A stretch of DNA of 64,000 nt from Burkholderiales bacterium. GTDB lineage: Bacteria; Pseudomonadota; Gammaproteobacteria; Burkholderiales; Burkholderiaceae_C. The notes under the pieces were generated by a model that saw only the letters and a program-made list of their open reading frames with translations, ran no database searches and was not told where the DNA came from. The translations under genes and the position numbers were made by a program. Positions within the stretch are counted from its first letter, which is position 1, and every line of letters starts with the position of its first letter. Location: assembly GCA_028868855.1 (NCBI GenBank), contig JAGWTR010000004.1:186001-250000 (forward strand). The letters are read 5' to 3'. Positions 29,862 to 39,828 of this stretch are shown piece after piece.

Positions 29862-30563
29862 TCAGGGGGCCAGGTCAAACACCAGCACTTCAGCCCCCTG
29901 GCCCTGCGCCAACCGCAGACTTGATTCTCCTTCGAGCATCAAGGCATCGCCGACCATCAGGGCCTGACCATTGACCACCGCCTGCCCCCGCGCCATGTGC
30001 ACATAGGCCTTGCGCGCCGGGTTCAGCGCCATTTCGGCCTGCTCGTCGCCATCAAACAAGCCCACCGACAAGCTGGCATCGGCGTGGATGGTCACCGAGC
30101 CATCGCGGCCATCGGGCGAGGCCACCAGCCGAAGCCGCCCGCGCTTGTCCTCGGCTGAAAAATTCTTTTGCTCATAGCCCGGGGTCAGGCCCGACTGCAA
30201 CGGCTCGATCCAGATCTGTAGAAAATGGGTCTGCCCAGACAGCTCGTGGTTGAACTCGCTGTGCCGGATGCCCGTCCCCGCGCTCATGCGCTGCACATCG
30301 CCCGGCCGGATGCTGGCACCGTGGCCCAGGCTGTCCTTGTGCCCCAGGGAACCTTCCAGCACATAGCTCACGATCTCCATGTCGCGGTGTCCATGCGTGC
30401 CAAACCCCCGCCCGGGAGCGACCCGATCCTCATTGATCACCCGCAACGGACCAAAGCCCATGAAAGCCGGGTCGTAATAATCGGCAAACGAAAAACTGTG
30501 AAAGCTTTGCAGCCAGTCATGGTCGGCGTAACCACGGTCCTGGGATCGGCGCAAGGTTTGCAT
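29862..30563 (-). CDS. Pirin-family cupin protein
   Basis: A 233-residue bicupin of the pirin family. The N-terminal cupin has the metal ligands in GTHGHRDMEIVSYV and, further on, RHSEFNHE, matching the His-His-His-Glu set of pirin/YhhW quercetinase-like proteins. The C-terminal cupin is degenerate, as usual. It is divergent from a LysR regulator across 110 bases, an arrangement that often means the regulator controls the pirin. Confidence 0.9.
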   Translation of the reverse strand: MQTLRRSQDRGYADHDWLQSFHSFSFADYYDPAFMGFGPLRVINEDRVAPGRGFGTHGHRDMEIVSYVLEGSLGHKDSLGHGASIRPGDVQRMSAGTGIRHSEFNHELSGQTHFLQIWIEPLQSGLTPGYEQKNFSAEDKRGRLRLVASPDGRDGSVTIHADASLSVGLFDGDEQAEMALNPARKAYVHMARGQAVVNGQALMVGDALMLEGESSLRLAQGQGAEVLVFDLAP

Positions 30564-30673
30564 GGTGGACTCTTTTCACAACGCATCAAGAACGCTTCAC
30601 TGTAGACCGTGCCAGCCCGGTCACGATCTTCCGCATCTGATGGCATCATTCGAATTATTTGAATGCCCGAGCC

Positions 30674-31618
30674 ATGATCAACCGCCGACACGTGCTCACC
30701 CCCGACGCCTTGCTGATGATGGACACCATCGACCGCACTGGCAGCTTTGCCGCCGCCGCGCGGGAGCTGGGCAAGGTGCCCTCGGCGCTGACCTACAGCG
30801 TGCGCCAGTTGGAGGAGGCCCTGGATGCCCTGCTGTTTGATCGCCGCTCACGCCAGGCCAAGCTCACCGCCGCCGGTGAGGAACTGCTGCATGAAGGCCG
30901 CCTCCTGCTCCAGCAGATGGACGCCGTGGCCAACCGGGTGCAGCGCGTGGCCTCCGGCTGGGAGACGCAACTGACCCTGGCCATCGACGGCGCCATCGCC
31001 CCCAGTGCCGTGTTCGATCTGATCGAGTCCTTCTACGCCCTGAACCCGCCGACGCGCCTCAAGATCCGCAGCGAGGTACTGAACGGCACCTGGGAGTCAT
31101 TGGTGTCAGGCCAGGCTGATCTGGCCTTGGGCGTACCGGGGGACCGCCTGTCCACGCCGGGCATCCACACGGAACCCCTGGGCGAGCTTGAATTCGTACT
31201 CACCGTCGCCCCGAACCACCCGCTGGCGAGCCAGCCTGAACCCTTGGCCCCTAGCATCCTGGCCCACCACCGCATCGTTGCCGTGGCCGACACCGCGCGT
31301 GGCCTGGAGCCCGTCACCGTGGGCATTCTGCCGGGGCAGGACGTGCTGACCGTGCCCTCCATGGCCAGCAAGCTCGAAGCGCTGCTGCGCGGACTGGGAT
31401 GCGGATTTTTACCCGAGCCCATCGTGCGGCCCTACATCCAGTCGGGACGACTCGCGCACAAAGTGGTGGCTCAGGCGGCACGCATCAACCGCATGCACTA
31501 CGCCTGGCGGCAACCGTCCACCCAGCCCGGTCACGCCCTGGCCTGGTGGCTCAAACAACTGGGCAACCCGGCCACGCGCACGGCCCTGCTGGCCCGGCAT
31601 GGAGACTTCCTGCTGTGA
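30674..31618 (+). CDS. LysR-family transcriptional regulator
   Basis: A 314-residue LysR-type regulator. The N-terminal winged helix (about residues 8-65) contains [20 protein letters not shown], and the rest is the two-lobed effector-binding domain. It is divergent from the pirin gene. Its stop codon overlaps the GTG start of gluQ (GTGA), so the two are probably co-translated. The ATG at 30674 is chosen over an upstream TTG because it fits the family start. Confidence 0.9.
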   Translation: MINRRHVLTPDALLMMDTIDRTGSFAAAARELGKVPSALTYSVRQLEEALDALLFDRRSRQAKLTAAGEELLHEGRLLLQQMDAVANRVQRVASGWETQLTLAIDGAIAPSAVFDLIESFYALNPPTRLKIRSEVLNGTWESLVSGQADLALGVPGDRLSTPGIHTEPLGELEFVLTVAPNHPLASQPEPLAPSILAHHRIVAVADTARGLEPVTVGILPGQDVLTVPSMASKLEALLRGLGCGFLPEPIVRPYIQSGRLAHKVVAQAARINRMHYAWRQPSTQPGHALAWWLKQLGNPATRTALLARHGDFLL

Positions 31619-32526
31619 GGTATGTGGGCCGCTTCGCGCCCTCACCCACCGGGCCTCTGCACGCAGGCTCATTGGTGGCCGCGCTGGCCAGCTGGCTCGA
31701 CGCACGCTCACACCACGGCCAATGGCTGCTGCGCATTGAAGACGTCGACACGCCGCGCTGCGTGCCCGGAGCCGATGCCATCATCGTGCAGCAGTTGAAC
31801 GCCCTCGGCCTGACACCGGATGCATCGCCCGTCTACCAAAGCCAGCGAGGCGACCTCTACCAGGCGGCCCTGGACACCTTGATTGCCAAAAATCTGGCCT
31901 ACCCCTGCGCCTGCACCCGCGCCGACATTGCACAAGCCAATGCCGATCGTGGCATGACGCGATCACGCCATGGCGAACTGATCTACCCCGGCACCTGTCG
32001 CCCCGAGAACGGCGGTCTGCACGGCCGCCAAGCCCGGGCCTGGCGCCTGCGCGTACCTCAGGGTGCCGCCGCCCAATGGCATTGGCACGACCGGCGCCTG
32101 GGGGCCCAGACCCAGGCCCTGGATCAGGCCGTGGGCGACTTCGTCATCCGTCGCGCCGACGGTTTGTGGGCCTACCAATTGGCGGTGGTGGTGGACGACG
32201 CCGCGCAGCACGTGACCCACGTCGTGCGTGGCGAAGACCTGACCGACAACACGCCACGCCAGCAGTGGTTGCAACAGTGCCTGGGCCTACCCCCCTTGGT
32301 GTACCTGCACACGCCGCTGGTGCTCGATGCACATGGTGAAAAACTATCCAAGCAAAGCGGGGCGCACCCGATCGACATCACGCGTCCTCTGGATGAATTG
32401 CACCAGGCGGGGCAGGTGCTAGGGATCACCCTCAATGCCAGCACCGTCGAACACTGGCTTGAACGCGCCTCACTGGCGTGGGGAGACCTCAACCCCCTCA
32501 TGCGCGGGGGCAAACTTTTCCCATGA
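31615..32526 (+). CDS. gluQ: Glutamyl-Q tRNA(Asp) synthetase
   Basis: A 303-residue paralogue of GluRS lacking the anticodon-binding domain; it attaches glutamate to queuosine-34 of tRNA-Asp. The start [20 protein letters not shown] contains the HIGH-equivalent PLHAGS. The KMSKS-equivalent KLSKQ is near residue 243. Cysteines in PCACTRAD and PGTCR form the zinc site. GTG at 31615 is the only start giving the family N-terminus, and it overlaps the LysR stop. Confidence 0.93.
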   Translation: MRYVGRFAPSPTGPLHAGSLVAALASWLDARSHHGQWLLRIEDVDTPRCVPGADAIIVQQLNALGLTPDASPVYQSQRGDLYQAALDTLIAKNLAYPCACTRADIAQANADRGMTRSRHGELIYPGTCRPENGGLHGRQARAWRLRVPQGAAAQWHWHDRRLGAQTQALDQAVGDFVIRRADGLWAYQLAVVVDDAAQHVTHVVRGEDLTDNTPRQQWLQQCLGLPPLVYLHTPLVLDAHGEKLSKQSGAHPIDITRPLDELHQAGQVLGITLNASTVEHWLERASLAWGDLNPLMRGGKLFP

Positions 32527-32604
32527 ACCGCACGGAGCTGCAACAATTCGTTCCAGTTGTATAGATTAGGCGGCTCGCATAACCGCCATCCAAGGGAATT
32601 GCTC

Positions 32605-33360
32605 ATGTTGAACCGTTTTATTACCGTCAGTGCCCTGACCCTCGCAGCCATGAGCACGGCCCAAGCAGCCCCCTCGGCAGATTATTCCGTTCAGTTTGAC
32701 AGCAGCTTCAACGCAGCAGCCAACCCGAACTTGTCCATCACCGATGCCGATGTGCAAGCCGATGGCCTGCACACGTATTACGGCAGTTGGGGCGCGTCAA
32801 CCATCAGCGTGTCCAATGTTTTGTCGACCGGCAGTGAATACACGCTGAACCTGAACATCGCCAGCGTAAGCCGCACCGACTGGACCCGCAAGCTGGTGGA
32901 CTTTGCAGGCCAGTCCAGCAACGCTGGCGTTTACATCGACAGTGGTCGCCTGAGTTTCTACGACCAACTGGGTCACCTGGCGGCTCAAAGCAGCACCGAA
33001 CTGCTCGCTCCAGGCCAGCCATTCCAGTTCACGCTGACCCGCACGTCAACGGGCGATGTGACCGGGTATTTCAATGGCTCCGCACAGTTCAGCTTCCAAG
33101 ACACCACGGACCTGGCGGTGTTCAACACCGCCTCGCACAGGGCTTATGTGCTGACCGACGACTTCAACAACGGCTACGTCCCGTATGAAATCACCCCCGG
33201 TGTGGTGCGCTCAATCAGCGTATACAACCAGGCCCTGAGCGCCACCAACGTCGCCTCGATCACTGCTGTGCCCGAAACCGAATCGGCCGTGTTGGCACTG
33301 GCTGGCCTGCTGTTGGTGATCTTCTTGATCAAGCGCCGGGGCGACGGATTCGCGCAGTGA
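32605..33360 (+). CDS. Exported LamG-like protein with PEP-CTERM-type anchor
   Basis: A 251-residue secreted protein. A signal peptide (about residues 1-22, ending AQA) precedes a beta-rich domain with the LamG/concanavalin-like ending VRSISVYNQALSATNVASI. The C-terminus is VPE followed by a hydrophobic helix and KRR, the layout of PEP-CTERM exosortase substrates, although the second proline is replaced (VPETE). AAGGGAA stands eight bases before the ATG. It is probably exported and anchored or sorted to the outer surface. No exosortase is in the window. Confidence 0.75.
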   Translation: MLNRFITVSALTLAAMSTAQAAPSADYSVQFDSSFNAAANPNLSITDADVQADGLHTYYGSWGASTISVSNVLSTGSEYTLNLNIASVSRTDWTRKLVDFAGQSSNAGVYIDSGRLSFYDQLGHLAAQSSTELLAPGQPFQFTLTRTSTGDVTGYFNGSAQFSFQDTTDLAVFNTASHRAYVLTDDFNNGYVPYEITPGVVRSISVYNQALSATNVASITAVPETESAVLALAGLLLVIFLIKRRGDGFAQ

Positions 33361-33395
33361 TTGATCGCTGAAACGCGGACCACCGTCCGTCCGAC

Positions 33396-33431
33396 AAAAA
33401 AGGCCGCCCTGGCAACAGAGGCGGCCTTTTT
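33396..33431. terminator. Bidirectional rho-independent terminator
   Basis: AAAAAGGCCGCC, an 11-base loop, then GGCGGCCTTTTT. The strong GC stem with A and T tracts on both sides lies between the converging LamG-like gene and orn, so it can end transcription on both strands. Confidence 0.88.
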
Positions 33432-33451
33432 ACTGCATCACTGGACGCGCA

Positions 33452-34033
33452 TCACTTCACCAGGAAGTGCTCTCGGTAGTACACCAACTCGTCGATTGAC
33501 TCCTGAATGTCGGCCAGGGCGGTATGAGCCTGGGCCTTTTTGAAGCCCTCGGCCAGCCCCGGCTTCCAGCGTTTAGCCAACTCCTTGAGGGTGCTCACAT
33601 CCAGATTGCGGTAGTGGAAAAAAGCCTCCAGCTTGGGCATGTAATTGGCAAGAAAGCGCCGGTCCTGACAGATCGAATTGCCACACATGGGCGACTTGTT
33701 AGCCGGCAAATATTTCTTCAGGAACTCGATCACGGCTTGTTCAGCCTGGGCCTCGGTCACATCGGACGCCTTGACCCGCTCGATCAGCCCGCTCTTGCCA
33801 TGCGTTCCCTTGTTCCAGGCATCCATGCCATTGAGGACCGCATCGCTCTGATGCACGGCGAGCACGGGCCCGGCGACCCGAACGGTCAACTGCGGATCGG
33901 TCACCACCACCGCCACCTCAATGATGCGGTCCGAGTGGGTCTTGAGTCCGGTCATCTCGAGATCAATCCAGATCAGGTTCAGGTCACTGCGGGCCAAGGT
34001 CGGGGCGGGGCAAGCTGGCGTGGTCTCAGTCAT
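33452..34033 (-). CDS. orn: Oligoribonuclease
   Basis: A DEDDh 3'-5' exoribonuclease that degrades two-residue RNAs, including pGpG from c-di-GMP breakdown, to mononucleotides. The first exonuclease motif WIDLEMTGL carries the DxE ligands, and later motifs with [11 protein letters not shown] complete the active site. About 193 residues from the ATG at 34033; upstream in-frame codons belong to no conserved sequence. It is divergent from the M48 protease gene. Confidence 0.95.
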   Translation of the reverse strand: MTETTPACPAPTLARSDLNLIWIDLEMTGLKTHSDRIIEVAVVVTDPQLTVRVAGPVLAVHQSDAVLNGMDAWNKGTHGKSGLIERVKASDVTEAQAEQAVIEFLKKYLPANKSPMCGNSICQDRRFLANYMPKLEAFFHYRNLDVSTLKELAKRWKPGLAEGFKKAQAHTALADIQESIDELVYYREHFLVK

Positions 34034-34127
34034 GGGATCGACAAGGTTTGGGGTCAACAAATGGAAAAGACAAGGTTAAGACACCCCGGCGACTCGGGAT
34101 TGTGAAGCAACTCGTACACTGGCGCAC

Positions 34128-35390
34128 ATGCAATCAAGCACTTTGACCCTGGTATTCGCCGCCTTCGTACTGGCCTCCGTGATGACCAAGCTGTGGCTGG
34201 CCAGTCGGCAGGTTCAGCACGTCTCCCGTCACCGCGCCCAAGTCCCTGGCGCCTTTGATGGCGAAGTCGCCCTGGTTAATCACCAGCGCGCCGCCGACTA
34301 CACCGTCGACAAACTTCGCTTCGAGATGGTCAGCACCGCCATCGGCACCGCCGTCCTGATCGGCTGGACCCTGCTGGGTGGCCTGGACGCCCTCAACAGC
34401 GCCACGCGCGATGCCGTGCTGCCGCGATTTGGCGCCCTGCCCTATCAACTGACCTTGCTGGCCGCGTTCACTTTCATCGGCAGCCTGATCGAACTGCCCC
34501 TGGCCCTGTGGAACACCTTCCGTCTGGAACAGCGCCATGGTTTCAACCGCATGACCTTGCGCATGTGGGTCGGCGATCAACTCAAGGAAGTCCTGCTCGG
34601 CCTCCTGATAGGCCTGCCCATCGCCGCCCTCATCCTGTGGCTGATGGGTGCCGCAGGGCCGCAATGGTGGTTGTGGGCCTGGAGCGTCTGGGTGGCCTTC
34701 AGCCTGCTGCTGATGGTGCTCTTCCCCACCCTGATCGCCCCGCTGTTCAACAAATTCGAACCCCTCAAGGACGAACACCTGCAAACGCGAGTCGAGTCGC
34801 TCATGAGACGCTGCGGCTTCGCCGCCAAAGGCCTGTTCGTGATGGATGGCAGCCGTCGTTCAGGCCATGCCAATGCCTATTTCACCGGTCTGGGGGCCTC
34901 CAAGCGCGTGGTGTTCTTTGACACCTTGCTGACCAAACTCAGCCACGGCGAAATCGAGGCCGTGCTGGCCCATGAGCTGGGACACTTCAAACATCGCCAC
35001 GTGCTCAAGCGCATGATTGGCATGTTCGCCATGAGCTTGCTGGGCTTTGCCTTGCTGGGTTGGCTGTCGCGTCAGGTGGCCTTCTACCAAGGTCTGGGCG
35101 TCACCCCCAATTTGTCCGCCCCCAATGATGCGCTGGCCCTGTTGTTGTTCCTGCTGGCCGTCCCGGTCGTGATGTTCTTTGTGGCGCCCGTCTTTGCCCA
35201 CTTCTCGCGCCGTGATGAATTCCAGGCCGACGCCTACGCCTGCGCTCACGCCAAAGCCCATGACTTGCGCCAGGCACTCATCAAGCTGTACAAAGACAAC
35301 TCGTCCACCTTGACGCCCGATCCGGTCTACGCGCGCTTTTATTACTCGCATCCCCCTGCCTCCGAGCGCATGGCCGCCATGGGCACTTGA
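34128..35390 (+). CDS. M48-family membrane zinc metallopeptidase (Ste24-like)
   Basis: A 420-residue integral membrane protease similar to CAAX protease Ste24. The zinc motif HELGHFKHRH (about residue 283) supplies two histidines and the catalytic glutamate. The third ligand lies in the DEFQADAYA motif about 80 residues later. Several transmembrane helices surround the catalytic part. In bacteria its substrates are mostly unknown; membrane protein quality control is a fair guess. The last codons abut the pterin dehydratase gene. Confidence 0.9.
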   Translation: MQSSTLTLVFAAFVLASVMTKLWLASRQVQHVSRHRAQVPGAFDGEVALVNHQRAADYTVDKLRFEMVSTAIGTAVLIGWTLLGGLDALNSATRDAVLPRFGALPYQLTLLAAFTFIGSLIELPLALWNTFRLEQRHGFNRMTLRMWVGDQLKEVLLGLLIGLPIAALILWLMGAAGPQWWLWAWSVWVAFSLLLMVLFPTLIAPLFNKFEPLKDEHLQTRVESLMRRCGFAAKGLFVMDGSRRSGHANAYFTGLGASKRVVFFDTLLTKLSHGEIEAVLAHELGHFKHRHVLKRMIGMFAMSLLGFALLGWLSRQVAFYQGLGVTPNLSAPNDALALLLFLLAVPVVMFFVAPVFAHFSRRDEFQADAYACAHAKAHDLRQALIKLYKDNSSTLTPDPVYARFYYSHPPASERMAAMGT

Positions 35391-35404
35391 TCAACACCCC
35401 CACC

Positions 35405-35743
35405 ATGCACGCACTACCCCTGGCCGAGCAACACTGCGAACACCGCAGCGGCGCCCCCTTGAGCCTGACCGACATGCAACTGCTGCTCACGCAGGTGCCT
35501 GGCTGGGCCATTGATGCAAGCGCGCCAGGTGGCGTGCTGCAGCAAACCTTTGATTTCACCAACTTTCACCAGACCATGGCCTTTGTGAACGCGGTGGCCT
35601 GGATCGCCCACAGCCAGGATCACCACCCCGAGATCAGCGTGAGTTACCAGCACTGCACCCTGCGCTGGAGCACCCATTCCGTGGGCGGCCTGTCGCTCAA
35701 TGACTTCATCTGCGCCGCGCGCGTCGATGCCTTGAGCCGCTGA
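35405..35743 (+). CDS. phhB: Pterin-4-alpha-carbinolamine dehydratase
   Basis: A small protein (112 residues from ATG 35405; an overlapping TTG at 35387 is the alternative) of the PCD/DCoH family. It dehydrates the carbinolamine formed by pterin-dependent aromatic hydroxylases. The signature segment HSQDHHPEISVSY, then HSVGGLSLNDF, is complete. It is tightly placed between the M48 protease and rsgA genes; no hydroxylase is in view. Confidence 0.88.
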   Translation: MHALPLAEQHCEHRSGAPLSLTDMQLLLTQVPGWAIDASAPGGVLQQTFDFTNFHQTMAFVNAVAWIAHSQDHHPEISVSYQHCTLRWSTHSVGGLSLNDFICAARVDALSR

Positions 35744-35755
35744 CCCGCCCATCCC

Positions 35756-36745
35756 ATGCGATCCCACCAGCGCCTCTCCACCCAATCCCCCGCCAAGCCC
35801 AAACGACACGACCTCCCCGATGGCGCGGAGCTCCATACCGGCCTGGTCGTGTCTACCCACGGCCGCCACTGCTTTGTCGAAACACCCGAGGGTCGCCGCC
35901 TGATCTGCCACCCGCGCGGCAAGAAAAGCGAAGTGGTCGTGGGCGACCGCGTTACCTGGCATCTGACCCAAGAAAAAGCCGACGAAGGCGTCATCGTCCA
36001 CATTGAGGAACGGCGCAATTTGCTGTACCGCCAGGACGAATGGCGCAGCAAGTCATTTGCCGCCAACCTGGACCTCCTGCTGATCTGGATCGCGGTTGAG
36101 CCGGTGTTCAGCGAAGCGCAACTCACGCGCGCCCTGATCGCCACCGAAGTGGCCGGCATCGCCGCCTGCATCGTCCTGAACAAAACCGACCTGCCCGGCA
36201 CCGAGGTGGCCCGCCAGCGACTGCAGCCCTATCGGGCCATGGGCTATGAAGTGATCGAGTTGTCGCTCACGCACCAGGGTGACGCCGCCAAGGACATCAT
36301 CCTGCCCAAGCTGCGCGGACGCGCCTCACTGGTGCTGGGCCCCTCGGGCGCTGGCAAAAGCACCTTGATCAACACCCTGGCGCCACACGCCCGCGCCGAG
36401 GTTGGTGAAATCTCGCAAGCGCTCAATTCAGGCAAGCACACCACCACCCACTCGACCTGGTACTGGGTAGAAGGCGAAACCGGCGCGCCGGCCGATCACC
36501 GCACCGCCGTGATCGACTCGCCAGGTTTTCAGGAATTTGGCCTGCACCATGTCACCCCGGTACAACTGCCCCATTTGATGCCCGACATCGCCCGCCACGC
36601 CACCGAATGCCGCTTCAGCAACTGCACGCACCGCCAGGAGCCGGGCTGTGGCGTGCAGGCGGCGGTCAAGCAGGGCCTGATCAGCCCCATGCGCATCAGC
36701 CTCTACACCGCCTTGTTCGACGAGCTCAGCCAGACCCGCTGGTGA
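35756..36745 (+). CDS. rsgA: Ribosome small-subunit-dependent GTPase A
   Basis: A 329-residue circularly permuted GTPase that assists late 30S maturation. An N-terminal OB fold is followed by the permuted motifs NKTD (G4), then GPSGAGKST (G1) and DSPGF (G3). A C-terminal zinc knuckle has CRFSNCTHRQEPGC. Order G4-G1-G3 is the family hallmark. It begins 12 bases after the pterin dehydratase stop. Confidence 0.96.
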   Translation: MRSHQRLSTQSPAKPKRHDLPDGAELHTGLVVSTHGRHCFVETPEGRRLICHPRGKKSEVVVGDRVTWHLTQEKADEGVIVHIEERRNLLYRQDEWRSKSFAANLDLLLIWIAVEPVFSEAQLTRALIATEVAGIAACIVLNKTDLPGTEVARQRLQPYRAMGYEVIELSLTHQGDAAKDIILPKLRGRASLVLGPSGAGKSTLINTLAPHARAEVGEISQALNSGKHTTTHSTWYWVEGETGAPADHRTAVIDSPGFQEFGLHHVTPVQLPHLMPDIARHATECRFSNCTHRQEPGCGVQAAVKQGLISPMRISLYTALFDELSQTRW

Positions 36746-36753
36746 TGTCTTGG

Positions 36754-37749
36754 TCAGCCTATCAGGTTGGCCAATGACAGCAGGGCCAAGAGCAACATCC
36801 ACAGCACGACGGAGCGCCAGATCAGGGCCACCACACTGCGCAGATGCGCCATCTGAGGCGCAGCACCGGCGGTGCTGCCAACGGCGGCCATGGCATCGGC
36901 TTCACCACCATTGATGATGGTGCGGCTGACGTCGTTCCCCGACGCCGCCGGCGGTGGCGCCTGGCCACCCAGACTGACGCCCACGGCACCTGACGCGGCG
37001 GACAAGATGGTGCCTTCGCTGGAATTGGGCCACAGTCCTGCATAGCGCCGCCAGGCTTCTACCGCGTCCTCAAAATTGCCAACCACAGCAAAGCCAAAGG
37101 CTGTCAGGCGCGCCGGCACGTGATCCAGCAAGCCAAACAGTTGCTGCGACAACACCATCAGGCGGTCGTGGGTGGGTGCGCCGGTGACCTTGCTTCTATA
37201 GGCCCAGTAGCGGCTGGTGAACTCTGCCATGCGGTAGAGCACCGCGCCCATCGGGCCCAGACCCACGGTCGACAGCACCACGAACCAGAAAAACACCCCG
37301 AACACATGACGATGCGCGGCCAGCAGGGAATGTTCGATCACATGGCGCAACAATTCAGCCCGCGGCAACTCGCTGGCGTCCACATGACGCCATTCGGCCA
37401 GCAGCTCACGAGCACGATCGTCGCGGCCGCCCTCAAGCGCATCACGGATGTCGGTGAAGTGGTGACTGAACTGGCGAAAACCCAGCGTCGTGTACAGCAC
37501 CAGCACGTCCCAGGCCAAGGCCAGCACGGTGCTGTAGGTGTTGAGCAACACATACACCAGGCCCAGCGCCACCGCTGGCGCCAACACGGTGATGGCCCAG
37601 ACCACCCGCGCATGCACGGGCGCGCCCGCGTCAAAATTACGCCCAGCCCAGTTCACCCAGCGTGACAGGCTGTGGTGGACGGGGTTGCGGGTTGGCAGTG
37701 GCTTGAGCTGTTCGATCAACAAGGCAAACAGCACGGCAAAGAAACTCAT
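36754..37749 (-). CDS. CobD/CbiB-family membrane protein
   Basis: A 331-residue integral membrane protein with CobD/CbiB resemblance: an N-terminal hydrophobic start, a middle LLRHVIEHSLLAAHRHVFG-type segment and PARLTAFGF. CobD/CbiB catalyses amide formation in cobalamin synthesis, but no other cobalamin gene is near, and many such proteobacterial homologues stand alone. I would not assign cobalamin synthesis from this alone. It converges with rsgA. Confidence 0.75.
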   Translation of the reverse strand: MSFFAVLFALLIEQLKPLPTRNPVHHSLSRWVNWAGRNFDAGAPVHARVVWAITVLAPAVALGLVYVLLNTYSTVLALAWDVLVLYTTLGFRQFSHHFTDIRDALEGGRDDRARELLAEWRHVDASELPRAELLRHVIEHSLLAAHRHVFGVFFWFVVLSTVGLGPMGAVLYRMAEFTSRYWAYRSKVTGAPTHDRLMVLSQQLFGLLDHVPARLTAFGFAVVGNFEDAVEAWRRYAGLWPNSSEGTILSAASGAVGVSLGGQAPPPAASGNDVSRTIINGGEADAMAAVGSTAGAAPQMAHLRSVVALIWRSVVLWMLLLALLSLANLIG

Positions 37750-37782
37750 GCAGGGATCATAGCGGGGTGCTGGAGATGGGGC

Positions 37783-38484
37783 TCACGCCGACAGGAATCG
37801 GTATAAATTTCGCAACATCGCCGCCGTGGCGCCCCAGATGAAATAAGTGGGCTGAGCCGCGCCGGGCGACCAGGGCATGGCCATGAATTCGAGCCGCCCC
37901 ATGACGGGCACCTCCACCGCTCGTCGCTCGTGGTGGGTTGGGTTCATCAGATAGCGCAGCGGCACTTCAAAGATCTCCTCGACCTCGCCGGGATCGCGCT
38001 TCAGACCAAGCAGGTGGTCGTCCAACTCCCACGGAGGCAGCAAGCCCACCACCGGCGTCACGATGAAGCCGCTGATCGTGGTGTAGGTGGGCAGACTGCC
38101 CAGCACCTCCACGCGCTCGGGATTCAGCCCCACCTCTTCATGGGCCTCACGCAGGGCCGTGTCGACCAAAGTGGTGTCCGTGGGTTCGTGGCGCCCCCCA
38201 GGAAAGCTGATCTGCCCCCCGTGGGCCTTCAGGTGGGCCGTGCGCTGGGTGAGCAAAACCGTGGGCTCGGCGCGCATCACCAGGGGGACCAGCACGGCCG
38301 CCACCCGAGGGGCAGTGACCTTGGCCCAGCGTTCCACCTCGACGTCGGGGGTCCAGATTGGCGGCGCTTCAAAACGCTCACGCAAAGCCTGCGGGCTCAA
38401 TCGCTCCAGCGGCACGGCGGGCAAATGAACGTCGTGCCCCATCAACTCGGCAGCTTGTGGGTCAAATGGCAAAGTCAGCGCCAT
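37783..38484 (-). CDS. CoA pyrophosphatase-type Nudix hydrolase
   Basis: A 233-residue Nudix enzyme. The Nudix box is GGRHEPTDTT followed by REAHEEVGL. Just before it the CoA-pyrophosphatase-specific motif LLTQRTAHLKAHGGQISFPGG is seen, which points to hydrolysis of CoA to phosphopantetheine and adenosine 3',5'-bisphosphate. It lies between the CobD/CbiB-like gene and the rplS terminator. Confidence 0.88.
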   Translation of the reverse strand: MALTLPFDPQAAELMGHDVHLPAVPLERLSPQALRERFEAPPIWTPDVEVERWAKVTAPRVAAVLVPLVMRAEPTVLLTQRTAHLKAHGGQISFPGGRHEPTDTTLVDTALREAHEEVGLNPERVEVLGSLPTYTTISGFIVTPVVGLLPPWELDDHLLGLKRDPGEVEEIFEVPLRYLMNPTHHERRAVEVPVMGRLEFMAMPWSPGAAQPTYFIWGATAAMLRNLYRFLSA

Positions 38485-38520
38485 GAACGATCCCGGTCAG
38501 GTCAAAACGGGGCAAACAAC

Positions 38521-38554
38521 AAAAAACCGCCTGAGCGTGAGCAGCAGGCGGTTT
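38521..38554 (-). terminator. Rho-independent terminator of the rplS operon
   Basis: On the minus strand AAACCGCCTG pairs with CAGGCGGTTT around an 11-base loop and ends in six T residues, 36 bases after the rplS stop. Confidence 0.85.
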
Positions 38555-38589
38555 GATGGGCAAGCCACCCACAGGTGGCTGCAAGGCAA

Positions 38590-38943
38590 TCAGGCCAGCT
38601 TCTCTTTGATGCGAGCCGACTTGCCGCTGCGTTGACGCAGATAGTACAGCTTGGCACGACGCACATCGCCGCGACGCTTGACGTCGATGGTGGCGATCAG
38701 GGGGCTGTACAGCTGGAACGTACGTTCCACGCCTTCGCCATTGGAAATCTTGCGCACGATGAAGCTGCTGTTCAGGCCACGATTGCGCTTGGCAATCACG
38801 ACGCCTTCGTAAGCCTGCACGCGCTTGCGGGTGCCTTCAACGACGTTGACGCTCACCACCACGGTGTCGCCAGGGGCGAACGTGGGGATGGTCTTGTTCA
38901 GGCGAGCAATTTCTTCTTGCTCAAGCTGCTGGATCAGATCCAT
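38590..38943 (-). CDS. rplS: 50S ribosomal protein L19
   Basis: A 117-residue ribosomal protein at the 30S-50S interface. The conserved [35 protein letters not shown] and [15 protein letters not shown] segments are all present. It is last in the rpsP-rimM-trmD-rplS operon, followed by a terminator, and may also be read from a promoter inside the end of trmD. Confidence 0.98.
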   Translation of the reverse strand: MDLIQQLEQEEIARLNKTIPTFAPGDTVVVSVNVVEGTRKRVQAYEGVVIAKRNRGLNSSFIVRKISNGEGVERTFQLYSPLIATIDVKRRGDVRRAKLYYLRQRSGKSARIKEKLA

Positions 38944-39020
38944 GGATAACTCCTAAGTGATCGTGTCTGCGCACAGGCGCCCGTACGGCGCGGCCAGATA
39001 GAGGATCGAGAAAACCTGCG

Positions 39021-39026
39021 ATTATA
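39021..39026 (-). promoter_or_regulatory. Possible internal promoter for rplS (extended -10)
   Basis: On the minus strand TGCTATAAT, an extended -10 with a perfect TATAAT, lies over the trmD stop codon and about 80 bases upstream of rplS. The -35 region is poor. It would allow L19 to be made apart from rimM-trmD. Confidence 0.4.
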
Positions 39027-39786
39027 GCAGCAAAGACTTAAGAAAGCGCTCATCTTCTTTGCTGAGCGCACCTTGCAGACGGGCCATGTCGATCAAATCG
39101 GGGCGCCGCCGGGCCGTGATGGCCAGCTGCTGTTCACGCCGCCAGCGGGCGATGTGGGCATGGTGGCCCGACAGCAGCACGGGAGGCACCGCCACATCCC
39201 CCTCGGGCAAGGCCAGCACTTCGGGACGGCTGTAGTGCGGGCAATCCAGCAAACCGTCCGAAAAACTGTCTTGTTGGTGGGAGGCCGCGTCGTTCAACAC
39301 CCCAGGTTGCAGTCGCGCCACCGCATCGATCAGGGTCAGGGCGGGCAGCTCACCACCCGAGAGCACGTAGTCGCCCAAGCTGATTTCTTCATCCACGTGC
39401 GCGTCGACAAAGCGCTGGTCGATGCCCTCATAGCGACCACACAGCAGCACCGCGCCGGGGCTGGCGGCCAGCGCCTGGACACGGGTCTGGGTCAGGGGAC
39501 GGCCAACCGGGCTGAATAAAATCACCGGCAGGCGCTCACCCCCGGCTGCGGCCTGGTCAGAACGGATGGCCGCTAGCGCCTTGACCAACGGTTCGACCAG
39601 CATGACCATGCCCGGCCCCCCGCCATAGGCGCGGTCGTCCACGCGGCGGTAGGTGTCGTCGGCGAAATCACGCAGTTGCCACAGGTGCAGGTCGACTGCT
39701 TTGGACTCGAACGCGCGACGCGTCACGCCCACCGATTGAAAGGGGGCGAACAGTTCAGGGAACAGGGTGATGACGTCAAAGCGCAC
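39022..39786 (-). CDS. trmD: tRNA (guanine(37)-N1)-methyltransferase
   Basis: A 254-residue SPOUT methyltransferase that makes m1G37 and prevents +1 frameshifts. The start [13 protein letters not shown] is typical. The knot residues lie in [12 protein letters not shown] and [16 protein letters not shown], and PHYSRPEV is present. It is the third gene of the rpsP operon, as in most proteobacteria. Confidence 0.97.
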   Translation of the reverse strand: MRFDVITLFPELFAPFQSVGVTRRAFESKAVDLHLWQLRDFADDTYRRVDDRAYGGGPGMVMLVEPLVKALAAIRSDQAAAGGERLPVILFSPVGRPLTQTRVQALAASPGAVLLCGRYEGIDQRFVDAHVDEEISLGDYVLSGGELPALTLIDAVARLQPGVLNDAASHQQDSFSDGLLDCPHYSRPEVLALPEGDVAVPPVLLSGHHAHIARWRREQQLAITARRRPDLIDMARLQGALSKEDERFLKSLLL

Positions 39787-39828
39787 CGCAATGCCACCGG
39801 AACAGGCCGGGCCTCATGCCTTAAAAGC

